Source: Paenibacillus_D sp047238105 (GTDB lineage Bacteria > Bacillota > Bacilli > Paenibacillales > Paenibacillaceae). From it: a DNA stretch of 64,000 nucleotides. Positions 8,274 through 15,762 of the stretch are shown one piece after another. The first letter of the stretch is position 1, and the number at the start of each line of letters is the position of its first letter. Below the pieces are notes generated by a model, which was not told the DNA's origin, did not search any database, and saw only the letters and a list, made by a program, of their open reading frames with translations. Both the position numbers and the translations under genes were made by a program. The stretch spans positions 7,006,001 through 7,070,000 of the forward strand of contig NZ_JBDFMD010000001.1 of the NCBI RefSeq assembly GCF_047238105.1, written 5' to 3'.

Positions 8274-9947
8274 ATGAGCGCTGGCAAGCGGATACGACAT
8301 TTGCAGCGTTACCGGACGATCGCCGCCGCTTTTGCCCGCAATGGCCTCGGTTATGTCTCTCAGGAGATGGGGATCAGCGACAAACTAATGATCTTCAGGC
8401 GCGACGACAGTCAGGATATCCACAGCAAGAGCATCGGAGAACGCTTGAGGCTGCTGCTGGAGGAGCTCGGCACCACCTTCGTCAAGCTCGGTCAGATCGC
8501 CAGTACAAGGCCTGATCTGCTGCCGGCGGATATCCTGCAGGAGCTGGAGCGCCTGCAGGACCACGTGCCTCCCTTTGCCTACGAGGAGGCAGCAGCCATC
8601 CTGGAAGCCGAACTCGGGGCTCCCGTGGATCAGATATTCCGGTCGTTCCCCGAACTGCCGATGGCTTCCGCCTCGATCGGCCAGGTCTATCACGCCGAGC
8701 TCAAGGACGGCACCTCTGTTGCCGTCAAGATCCAGCGCCCCAATATACATCATGCGGTCGAGACCGATCTGGAGATCCTGGCCGACCTCGCCAGGATGGC
8801 GGAGCACCGTCTGGAGTGGGCCCGGAACTACCGGCTCCGCGATATTATCGATGAGCTGGGAAAGGCACTGCGAGGCGAACTCGATTATACGGCAGAAGCC
8901 CGAAACGTAGAACGGTTCGCGGAACAATGCAAACAGCTGAAGCATATCCATGTGCCGACGGTGACCTGGGACTACTCAACCAAACGGGTGCTGACGATGT
9001 CGTACATTGAGGGGATCAAACTGACTCAGCATCAGCTGCTTGATCATGCAGGACTGGACCGGAAGAAGCTGGCGGAGCGGTTCTCATCGACGATCTTTCA
9101 CCAGGTGCTGGTGGAGGGGCTGTTCCATGGCGACCCGCACCCCGGCAATGTACTGGCGCTCAAGAACGGCGATCTTGCGCTGCTGGATTTCGGCATGGTA
9201 GGCAAGCTGTCCCCTTCGATGAAGAGGCATTTCGCCTCCCTGGTGATCGCGCTCCGCAACCAGAGCACCAAAGGGGTGATCCGGGCGATCTCACAGATGG
9301 GCATCATCCCCGAAGAGGCCGATCAGGATGCTTTGTACAGCGATGTGGACGAGATGCGGGAAAAGTACTATAAGGTGCCCCTGCACCAGATCAGTCTGGG
9401 CGATTCGGTTAACGATCTGTTCGCCATCGCTTTCCGTCACCGGATCCGCATGCCGGCAGAGATGACGCTGCTGGGCAAATGTCTGCTGACGATGGAAGGG
9501 GTGGTCTCGTCGCTCGATCCCGACTTCAGCGTCTTCGACGTCGCCGAGCCGTTCGGCAAGCGTATGCTGCTGGAGCGACTGAGTCCGCGCCAGATCATCA
9601 AAAACTGGATCGAGGATTTCCCCGACTATCTGGATATGCTGGGCGAGGTGCCGCTCAGCCTGCGACAGATGTCGGCGTTGCTGAGACAGGGCAAGCTGCG
9701 GATCGAGGTCGCTTCGCCGCAGGTCGAAGACCTGATGAAGAAGATGGACCGGATCAGCAATCGATTGTCGTTCAGTATCGTGCTGCTCTCGCTGAGTATC
9801 ATTATGGTCGGTCTGATCATCGGCTCGGCGCTCAGCGAGTCGAATACGATGCTTTGGCGGATTCCCGTCATCGAGATCGGTTTTATAGTGGCGTTGCTGC
9901 TGTTTATATGGCTGATCTATGCGATTTTCCGTTCGGGCAGGTTTTGA
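8274..9947 (+). CDS. UbiB/AarF-type atypical protein kinase (ABC1/ADCK family)
   Basis: 557 residues from the ATG at 8274. The ATG at 8268 is only 1 nt from the AGGAGG and is less likely. ABC1 hallmarks are present: KLGQIASTRPDLLP (KxGQ motif), the Ala-rich loop MASASIGQVYHA, the VAVKIQRP lysine, the catalytic-loop-like FHGDPHPGNVL, and LLDFGMVGKL in the DFG position. Two C-terminal membrane helices (about 495-515 and 525-550) anchor it. In other bacteria UbiB proteins act in isoprenoid-quinone synthesis or lipid handling as an unusual ATPase; this species probably makes menaquinone, so the substrate is not clear. It is transcribed with the phasin-like gene and followed immediately by a tandem hairpin array and terminator. 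Confidence 0.93.
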   Translation: MSAGKRIRHLQRYRTIAAAFARNGLGYVSQEMGISDKLMIFRRDDSQDIHSKSIGERLRLLLEELGTTFVKLGQIASTRPDLLPADILQELERLQDHVPPFAYEEAAAILEAELGAPVDQIFRSFPELPMASASIGQVYHAELKDGTSVAVKIQRPNIHHAVETDLEILADLARMAEHRLEWARNYRLRDIIDELGKALRGELDYTAEARNVERFAEQCKQLKHIHVPTVTWDYSTKRVLTMSYIEGIKLTQHQLLDHAGLDRKKLAERFSSTIFHQVLVEGLFHGDPHPGNVLALKNGDLALLDFGMVGKLSPSMKRHFASLVIALRNQSTKGVIRAISQMGIIPEEADQDALYSDVDEMREKYYKVPLHQISLGDSVNDLFAIAFRHRIRMPAEMTLLGKCLLTMEGVVSSLDPDFSVFDVAEPFGKRMLLERLSPRQIIKNWIEDFPDYLDMLGEVPLSLRQMSALLRQGKLRIEVASPQVEDLMKKMDRISNRLSFSIVLLSLSIIMVGLIIGSALSESNTMLWRIPVIEIGFIVALLLFIWLIYAIFRSGRF

Positions 9948-9948
9948 A

Positions 9949-10090
9949 GGCGTTGGTGTGTATGCCAACGTCAGTCCGCTTCTTAATAGACTGGCGTTGG
10001 TGTGTGTGCCAACGTCAGTCCGCTTCTTAATAGACTGGCGTTGGTGTGTGTGCCAACGTCAGTCCGCTTCTTAATAGACTGGCGTTGGCA
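9949..10090 (+). repeat. Tandem 44-bp repeats, each encoding a hairpin
   Basis: Three nearly identical units start at 9949, 9993 and 10037, with a partial fourth at 10081. Each holds GGCGTTGG and CCAACGTC arms around a TG-rich loop. With the flanking GACT and AGTC the stem reaches 12 bp, including one G-T pair. The first unit differs at one position in the loop (TGTGTATG). The array begins one base after the ubiB stop codon and its last partial unit becomes the terminator. Units join without unique spacers, so this is not a CRISPR array. Confidence 0.9.
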
Positions 10091-10108
10091 CTGTGCCATC
10101 GCCTTTTT
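10081..10108 (+). terminator. Rho-independent terminator ending the phasin-ubiB operon
   Basis: Stem GGCGTTGGCA / TGCCATCGCC with one internal mismatch, a 3-nt loop and a TTTTT tail. It reuses the left arm of the 44-bp repeat. Confidence 0.85.
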
Positions 10109-10220
10109 GCGTTAGCCGTCCCTGCCCGGACAGGCAGCAGCCGTTGCCGTGCCAGCCTTGGGGAATAGGATATAGCACCTTCCGAACCTAAGGGTCGGTC
10201 AGCTAAAGGAGGCTGCAGAT

Positions 10221-11159
10221 GTGAAGATCCTGTTCACGAATCCGGCACCGATGATTAAGTACGGGATGCAGCCCGGTTTTGAGAAGCAGGGGTGGGTGAC
10301 GGATCGATTGGAGGTGCCGGAGCAGACAGAACAAGGTCTGCGCCGCAAGATCGACGCCTTCAAGCCCGATTACCTGTTCACGGAGTCCGGCGTTTCGCAT
10401 CAGGAGATGATCTTTCCAGTACTGGAGGAGAAGGCCCTCCCCCATATCTACTGGGCAGTCGAAGATCCCGTAGCCAATGAAGGGATGGCAATGGCTTGGG
10501 CCGCACGCTCAGTCCTCAGTCTTACACCCTGTGTAGAGATGCTGCCCAATTATGCGCACAGAGGACACCGCGCGATCTGTATTCCGTTTGCCATCGATAC
10601 CGATTACTACCGCAGACATCCCGTGGCAGAGCGTTATGCAGATCTGGATGCCGTGCACATTGGCAACAATTACAACGTTTTTGCACCCCGAATCGAAGCC
10701 TATCGCTATATTATCCAACCCTTTATCGACCGAAAGGCCAACATCGCCGTGTATGGGATGGATTGGAGCAACCCCGCACACCAATATACGATCCCTGCCG
10801 AAGTGGATAAAGGCTATCTGCCGCACGAGGAAACAGGGGTGATCTACAGCTCGGCGAGGATCGTCCTCGGGCTGCACTCCATCGTAAATTCCGCTACTAT
10901 GCAGTCCATGCGTACGTTTGAGGTACTCGGCTGCGGAGGCTTCCTGCTCACGCAGAAGACAAAGGCGATTGCTTCCATGTTTGAAAATCACAAGCATCTC
11001 GTCTGGTCCTCGGGTTATGAGGAAACGGTTGAATTGATGGAATATTACCTAACCCGCGATACAGAGAGACGGAGGATCGCCGAGCAGGGCATGACCTTCG
11101 TCCATACCAACCATACGTATGAGCAGCGGGCTGCGGAGATCATCCGGGCGCTGCCTTGA
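10221..11159 (+). CDS. CgeB-like glycosyltransferase (GT-B fold)
   Basis: 312 residues from a GTG start with AAAGGAGG at 10205-10212 (8-nt spacing). It resembles the CgeB/YkvP group of spore-maturation glycosyltransferases. The N-terminal half has KPDYLFTESGVSHQE and HIYWAVEDP; the C-terminal half has the nucleotide-sugar-site pattern RTFEVLGCGGFLLTQKT, followed by a C-terminal helix with EQGMTFVHTNHTYEQRA. In Bacillus subtilis cgeAB affects glycosylation of the outer spore layer, and the collagen-like protein encoded 2 kb downstream fits such a target. It is first in a run of three same-strand glycosyltransferases. Substrate and acceptor are inferred, not shown. Confidence 0.82.
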   Translation: MKILFTNPAPMIKYGMQPGFEKQGWVTDRLEVPEQTEQGLRRKIDAFKPDYLFTESGVSHQEMIFPVLEEKALPHIYWAVEDPVANEGMAMAWAARSVLSLTPCVEMLPNYAHRGHRAICIPFAIDTDYYRRHPVAERYADLDAVHIGNNYNVFAPRIEAYRYIIQPFIDRKANIAVYGMDWSNPAHQYTIPAEVDKGYLPHEETGVIYSSARIVLGLHSIVNSATMQSMRTFEVLGCGGFLLTQKTKAIASMFENHKHLVWSSGYEETVELMEYYLTRDTERRRIAEQGMTFVHTNHTYEQRAAEIIRALP

Positions 11160-11178
11160 TCGGAGGTCGAGGACAAGA

Positions 11179-12288
11179 TTGAAACTGCTCATTCTCGCCG
11201 ATCAACTCATCGCAGGCGGTCTGGAGACGCATATCGTCTCACAAGTCAACGAACTGCTGCGGCGCGGCTACGAGATCCGGCTGGCAGCTGCCGCTATCTC
11301 GCCAGAGGTACAAGAACAATTGATGATTGGAGACGATCGCTTTCATCCCATAGTCTGGGACGCCAAGACGGATATGGATGCCGTATTGCGCGCTTTTGAT
11401 CCTGATATTGTGCATGCCCATCCGTTCTCGGCGATCATCAAAGGTGCAGAGTTGGTCAGTCGCTATCCCAAACCATTTATCGTAACCGTCCACGGCAGCT
11501 ATGATTTTGGACTGGACCGCTCGCCCACAGGCTACTTGACGAGCAGCCGGGTCGATCGGATCCTCGCGGTTGACCAGCGAGTGAGCCGGCAGCTGCTGCG
11601 TTCGGCGGCGCATCCCGAGAAAGTGTCGGTCATCCCTAACGGGATCGACATGACTGCATTTGCCCCGGCTTCAGCGGGGAGCAGCAGTGTGCGCCGGGAG
11701 CGGCTGGGATTGGCGCCGGATGTGTTCACGCTGGTGACGGTGTGCCGGTTGGCCGACGGCAAACAGCATACTGTGCTCCAGCTTATCCGTTGTGCCGTCC
11801 GACTGGCCCAGCGGCTCGGGGGGCTTAACCTGGTTATCGTCGGAGGCGGTGCATATGGCGACTATGTGCGCGTAAAGGCACGAGAGACGATGAACCAGTA
11901 CCAGGGCAACGATCTGCAGTTGTTCTTGGCGGGACACAGTCAGGATGTCCGCGAGTATATAAGAGCGGCCGATCTCGTGCTGGCCTGCGGCCGCGCCGCC
12001 ATGGAGGCGATGGCTTGCGGGACGGCCGTATTCGGGATGCGCGACGGATTCGCTGGCGTCATCTCGGAGACGACGCACGATGTGATCCTTGGCTCAGTGA
12101 GCGGCTTCCGCGCTTTCAGTGATGAGGAGCTGCTGCGGGAGCTGGAGCGTGTGGCACGAGATATCGAAGGCAGGGCGCAGCTGGCTGCCGCTGGACGGCG
12201 AATTATTACCAGATATTATGATCTGCAGGTCTGTACCGACCAGTTGGAACGCATCTATGCACAATATAGCAGAGGAGGGAGGCTATGA
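11179..12288 (+). CDS. Glycosyltransferase family 4 (GT-B)
   Basis: 369 residues from the TTG at 11179, 19 nt after the previous stop, with GAGG and GGAGG sequences just upstream. Retaining GT-B features: the N-terminal ILADQLIAGGLETHIVSQVN (glycine loop), DIVHAHPF, VTVHGSY, VIPNGIDMTAF at the domain junction, and the C-terminal VLACGRAAMEAMACGTAVFG (EX7E-like region) typical of nucleotide-sugar donors. The stop overlaps the next start by 4 nt (ATGA), so translation is coupled. It probably belongs to the spore-surface glycan set. Confidence 0.88.
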   Translation: MKLLILADQLIAGGLETHIVSQVNELLRRGYEIRLAAAAISPEVQEQLMIGDDRFHPIVWDAKTDMDAVLRAFDPDIVHAHPFSAIIKGAELVSRYPKPFIVTVHGSYDFGLDRSPTGYLTSSRVDRILAVDQRVSRQLLRSAAHPEKVSVIPNGIDMTAFAPASAGSSSVRRERLGLAPDVFTLVTVCRLADGKQHTVLQLIRCAVRLAQRLGGLNLVIVGGGAYGDYVRVKARETMNQYQGNDLQLFLAGHSQDVREYIRAADLVLACGRAAMEAMACGTAVFGMRDGFAGVISETTHDVILGSVSGFRAFSDEELLRELERVARDIEGRAQLAAAGRRIITRYYDLQVCTDQLERIYAQYSRGGRL

Positions 12289-13400
12289 GCAGTCCGGTCA
12301 GTCTGGAATATGCCGACATTCAGCCGATGTTTTTGCCCTTGCAAGCATACCCTCAGGGAGAGCGGTCGAACGGACCTGCCGTCATTATCTATCCGCCGAC
12401 CATCGACTGGAACTGGATGAAGCAGCGTCCACAGCAGCTGATGGAGCAGTTCGCCCGACACGGGCACGAAGTTTACTATTGCAACAAGACACAGCAGAAG
12501 AACATGCCGGCTGAGCTGCTGCAGGATAAGCTCCATCTCGTCCACGATAATATCAGGTTTATCCAAGAGACTATCTCCGAGCTGAAACGACTAGGCCGGC
12601 GAATCGTCGTCTGGACGTCCTGGTCCAAGCTGCATGGCTTCATCGATCAGTATCAACCCGACTTTGTCATCTACGACTATGTGGATGATATTCCCGAATG
12701 GGCTCCGTATCTGGATGCGATGGTGACCCGGGCGGATCTGGTCGTCACCAGTGCCCGGGCGCTTCACCGACAGATTCTGCGGGCCCATCCGGCCAAGCCG
12801 GAAATTCTTGTCCCCAACGGCTGCGATTTGGCTCATTTTCGTCAGTACCGGGACTACCCTCCTGCCAAGCCGGAGGAGATAAAATCCCTGAACGGCCCAA
12901 TCGCTGGATTTGTCGGCGCTTGGGCGCACTGGGTCGACCAGCAGCTCGTCCATCAAGTCGCCCGCCATTTTCCATCCGTCCATTTCGTCATTATCGGGGT
13001 GGAATATGCGGCGCGGGTAGACCGCACGATTCCGAATCTCCTCTATATCGGCTATAAACACTACCAGGAGCTTCCCGCGTATATGTACTACTTTGACGTC
13101 TGTCTGATTCCTTTTAAAATTAATGAGATTACCGTAGCTGCCAATCCTGTCAAAATGTATGAGTATTTGGCAAGCGGCAAAAAAGTCCTCGCCACGGACC
13201 TCCCCGAGGTGCGCAACGTCCCCCATGTATGGATCGGCAAAGGACTGAATGACTGGAGGCAACTGCTGCCTCAGGTGCTGTCTGGGCAGACGACCTTTGA
13301 TAACAAAGTTAATGATCAGTGGTTGCAGCAGCAAAGCTGGGAGATGCGGTATCGGACGATCGTCGAAGCGCTCCGTCAGCATTTGAATGTCGCCCTCTAA
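12285..13400 (+). CDS. Glycosyltransferase (GT-B), paralogue of the gene at 15763
   Basis: 371 residues. After a ~30-residue variable N-terminus it carries PPTIDWNWMKQRPQQLMEQF, matching the start of the gene at 15763 (PPMIDWDWMTQRPQQLMKQF). Further shared blocks: YDYVDDIPEW, VPNGCDLAHF, IAGFVGAWAHWVD, AANPVKMYEYLASGKKVLATDLPE. These are typical of GT1/GT4 enzymes that act on polymers or proteins. It overlaps the preceding gene by 4 nt and is the last of a coupled trio. A 105-nt gap, with a possible mother-cell sigma promoter, separates it from the collagen-like gene. Confidence 0.88.
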   Translation: MSSPVSLEYADIQPMFLPLQAYPQGERSNGPAVIIYPPTIDWNWMKQRPQQLMEQFARHGHEVYYCNKTQQKNMPAELLQDKLHLVHDNIRFIQETISELKRLGRRIVVWTSWSKLHGFIDQYQPDFVIYDYVDDIPEWAPYLDAMVTRADLVVTSARALHRQILRAHPAKPEILVPNGCDLAHFRQYRDYPPAKPEEIKSLNGPIAGFVGAWAHWVDQQLVHQVARHFPSVHFVIIGVEYAARVDRTIPNLLYIGYKHYQELPAYMYYFDVCLIPFKINEITVAANPVKMYEYLASGKKVLATDLPEVRNVPHVWIGKGLNDWRQLLPQVLSGQTTFDNKVNDQWLQQQSWEMRYRTIVEALRQHLNVAL

Positions 13401-13457
13401 GTCGCGTATCTCCTGCACATTTGAGCGTTTGTCCCCGTGGCGTGTGTGGCCGAGAAA

Positions 13458-13465
13458 CATACAAT
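13458..13465 (+). promoter_or_regulatory. Possible mother-cell sigma (SigE/SigK) -10 element
   Basis: CATACAAT matches the SigE -10 consensus CATACAnT and lies 40 nt before the collagen-like gene start, a suitable distance for a transcription start near 13472. The -35 region is a poor match, so the call rests on the -10 and on the spore-surface function of the gene. Confidence 0.35.
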
Positions 13466-13504
13466 GGGACTATTACTCTGAGAGAAGAGGTGTGGATCAA
13501 TCCT

Positions 13505-14263
13505 ATGGCGAGTACGCGAATGCTGCTCTGCAAGCCGGTGAACAAACGCTGCAAACGCACGAAGAAGAAGATCTCCATAAAAATCGTGAAGGCCCGCTGC
13601 AAGAAGCATGCCCAGGACAAACCGAAGGTAAAACGGTGCCGCAAGGGAAAGGCTCTGACTCGGAAAGGATGGAGCATCTGCAAAAAGAAAAAACGGCAGC
13701 TGCACGGCCGTGTGAAAATCGTCCGGGGCAAACGTGGTCATCAGGGCGAACCGGGTTTGTCAGGTCCAATCGGGCCGCAGGGGCCGGTAGGACCTCAAGG
13801 TCCTGTAGGCCCGCAGGGGCCCTCTGGCCCGCAAGGCCCGCAAGGCCCGCAGGGGCATCCCGGCGAGCAGGGTCCCGTTGGTCCCCAAGGGCTGCAAGGT
13901 TTGCAAGGACTGCAAGGGATCAAAGGCGAACGCGGCGAGGAAGGACGCAGAGGACCACGCGGCCATGAAGGAGAGCGCGGGCCGGAAGGGCCGCGAGGTC
14001 CAATCGGTCCGCAGGGAGAACAGGGGCCCCAAGGGGAACAGGGGGTACCCGGAGGCGCCGTGGCTCCCGAGGTGATCGAATTTTTGGAGTCGCTGCAAGG
14101 TCAGACGGTCAATGTGACTGTAGAAGCCGGCCTGATCACCGGTGTGCTGACGCTGGTAGGCACCGACTTCATCCTGCTCTTAGAAGCGACAGGCGATGAA
14201 GCGTTAATCCCGATCAGCTCCATTCTTACTATCTCACAGGTCCAGGAGGCTGGCATCTTATGA
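13505..14263 (+). CDS. Collagen-like probable spore-surface (exosporium) protein
   Basis: 252 residues in three parts. Residues 1-77 are extraordinarily basic (33 of 77 are Lys or Arg) with five cysteines (9, 16, 32, 45, 59). About 36 uninterrupted Gly-X-Y triplets follow (13736-14059), many GPQ or GPV, predicting a collagen triple helix. The C-terminal ~67 residues (VIEFLESLQGQTVNV onward) form a predicted small beta domain that resembles the next gene product. Collagen-like repeats with a globular C-terminus are typical of BclA-type exosporium filament proteins, and flanking glycosyltransferases suggest the triplets are glycosylated; this role is inferred. There is no signal peptide, as expected for a protein made in the mother cell. 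An in-frame GTG at 13490 is an alternative start. Confidence 0.85.
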   Translation: MASTRMLLCKPVNKRCKRTKKKISIKIVKARCKKHAQDKPKVKRCRKGKALTRKGWSICKKKKRQLHGRVKIVRGKRGHQGEPGLSGPIGPQGPVGPQGPVGPQGPSGPQGPQGPQGHPGEQGPVGPQGLQGLQGLQGIKGERGEEGRRGPRGHEGERGPEGPRGPIGPQGEQGPQGEQGVPGGAVAPEVIEFLESLQGQTVNVTVEAGLITGVLTLVGTDFILLLEATGDEALIPISSILTISQVQEAGIL

Positions 14264-14463
14264 GTCTGTACGATTTTTTGGAATCCCGTATCGGCAGCCG
14301 CATCGAGATCTTTTTGCCGAACCAGTTTTTGCAAGGCGTCTTGGTGGCGGCGGAAGAGGGGTATTGTACGATCGATGCCGAGAATCCATCCTATATCCAG
14401 CCGACGGAGAGAGTCAGCTTGATTCTCGACAATGTCACTTATTTCCGCCTCCTGTCCGCCTAG
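14260..14463 (+). CDS. Small Sm-like (DUF2642-like) probable spore protein
   Basis: 67 residues. It starts within the ATGA that ends the collagen-like gene, so the two are translationally coupled. The sequence YDFLESRIGSRIEIFLPNQ, then QGVLVAAEEGYCTID, aligns with the C-terminal domain of the preceding protein (IEFLESLQGQTVNVTVEAG, then ITGVLTLVGTDF). Both look like a small five-stranded Sm-like barrel found in Bacillales spore-associated proteins. It may co-assemble with the collagen protein tail as a cap or anchor; this is inference. Its stop overlaps the stop of the convergent gene on the other strand by a few bases. Confidence 0.82.
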   Translation: MSLYDFLESRIGSRIEIFLPNQFLQGVLVAAEEGYCTIDAENPSYIQPTERVSLILDNVTYFRLLSA

Positions 14464-15677
14464 AGACCCTGCGAGCGAATCCATCTGGCCCAGCTTGCGA
14501 AACGGTCGGTATGACGGGCGCTGATCCCTGAACGCCGGACTCTGCGATGATAATAGACTTCTCCGCAATTGTGCAGCAGATACTGCTTACTAAGGGCCAG
14601 CAGCATCCGGAAATCCTCGAAAAGCCGACCGCCATATGGATCATCTGTCAGCCATCCGCCCAACCGGCGAAGATAAGCGGTCCGATAGAGACGAGGTGCA
14701 ACCGGATAACCGGTCGTAAGCAACTGGGTGCGTGTCGGATGGGGAGAACGGGTAGCTGCGTATCGCAGCTCGCCTTGATCGTTCTCCCGCCACTCTTCAT
14801 AAGGGCCGTACAATATAGCCGTCTCCGAGGAGGCGGCTTCCGCATGCCGCAGCAAGCCGGAGACGGCCCCTGGCTCCAGCCAATCATCGGCATCCAGCTC
14901 AAGCAGCCAAGGTGCGCGGGCGTGACTGAGCGCTGTATTGAGTGCGCCGCTCTTGCCCGTATTGCTCTGATGCCGGATGAACTGCACCCGGGGATCATCG
15001 AGGAATGGGGCGATGACGGCCGCCGTCTCATCTGTCGAGGCATCGTCGACGACGAGCAGCTCCCAGCTGCTCTCTTCCTGGGCAGCAATGCTGCGAAGCG
15101 CCATGGGGAGATACGCTGCGTCGTTGAAGGTGCAGATGACGATGCTGAGCCGCGGTGCAGTCTCCTGCTGAGATGGCCGGGGGGCAGCGCGCAGCAGCGG
15201 CCGCACACGAGCGAGAGCCGCCAGCTGGCGGTCGGCCGGTTGATCTGGACGAGGCTGCCAGGTATCTGTATGCAGGAGCTGCCAGAGGCGGTCACCGCCC
15301 AACCTCTCGTAAAGCTCAGCCGACATGAGCTCCCGCCAGGGCAAGCCGGGGGGAGAGGCGAAGCCGGCCTCTCTGACCGCAGCGGTGCGCCAGACGACAG
15401 GTGTGGCTCCGGTCTGTGCCTGCTGCCGCAGCAGGGCCAGGCCGGGAAGCTCCGGTTCCGCCTGCGCGACCCAATCTGTTATCAGCTGGGCAAATCCGTC
15501 TTGCAGACGATCTGCGGACCGAAGCGTCACAAAAAAAGTGTCCTGCAGGCAGGCGATCTGTTCATTAATCTTGCTGGCCGGTTCCTTCGCAACGTCAATA
15601 ATCTCCCAGTCCGCCAAGTAGCCTGCAAGCCTGTGCACGGCCGAAGGCTGCCAGGCATCCAGGAGAAAGACCCGCAT
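14460..15677 (-). CDS. Glycosyltransferase family 2 (GT-A)
   Basis: 405 residues. A ~170-residue N-terminal part of unknown role (starts MRVFLLDAWQPSAVHRLAG) precedes a GT2 catalytic domain: LSIVICTFNDAAYLPMALRS, LLVVDDASTDET, TGKSGALNTALSHA, LELDADDWLEPGA (the DxD metal and UDP-sugar site), then GRLFEDFRMLLAL (the ED motif region). It is an inverting transferase using nucleotide-diphospho-sugars. It is convergent with the collagen/Sm-like pair, overlapping their stop, and divergent from the glycosyltransferase at 15763. Its position suggests work on the same spore-surface glycan. Confidence 0.9.
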   Translation of the reverse strand: MRVFLLDAWQPSAVHRLAGYLADWEIIDVAKEPASKINEQIACLQDTFFVTLRSADRLQDGFAQLITDWVAQAEPELPGLALLRQQAQTGATPVVWRTAAVREAGFASPPGLPWRELMSAELYERLGGDRLWQLLHTDTWQPRPDQPADRQLAALARVRPLLRAAPRPSQQETAPRLSIVICTFNDAAYLPMALRSIAAQEESSWELLVVDDASTDETAAVIAPFLDDPRVQFIRHQSNTGKSGALNTALSHARAPWLLELDADDWLEPGAVSGLLRHAEAASSETAILYGPYEEWRENDQGELRYAATRSPHPTRTQLLTTGYPVAPRLYRTAYLRRLGGWLTDDPYGGRLFEDFRMLLALSKQYLLHNCGEVYYHRRVRRSGISARHTDRFASWARWIRSQGL

Positions 15678-15762
15678 TGCTTCAACTCCTTCGCCTCGTG
15701 ATCAAAAGCGGGCTTAATGAACAATCTTTTATAGGTATATGTGGAAAGGGGGGAAACAGTGT

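Noticed and set aside
9949..10090. CRISPR array
   Set aside because: Repeats join with no spacers; each unit is a whole hairpin, and no cas genes are present.
13736..14059. DNA tandem repeat or CRISPR-like array
   Set aside because: The repetition is the codon pattern of Gly-X-Y triplets, with varied codons, in one long protein frame.
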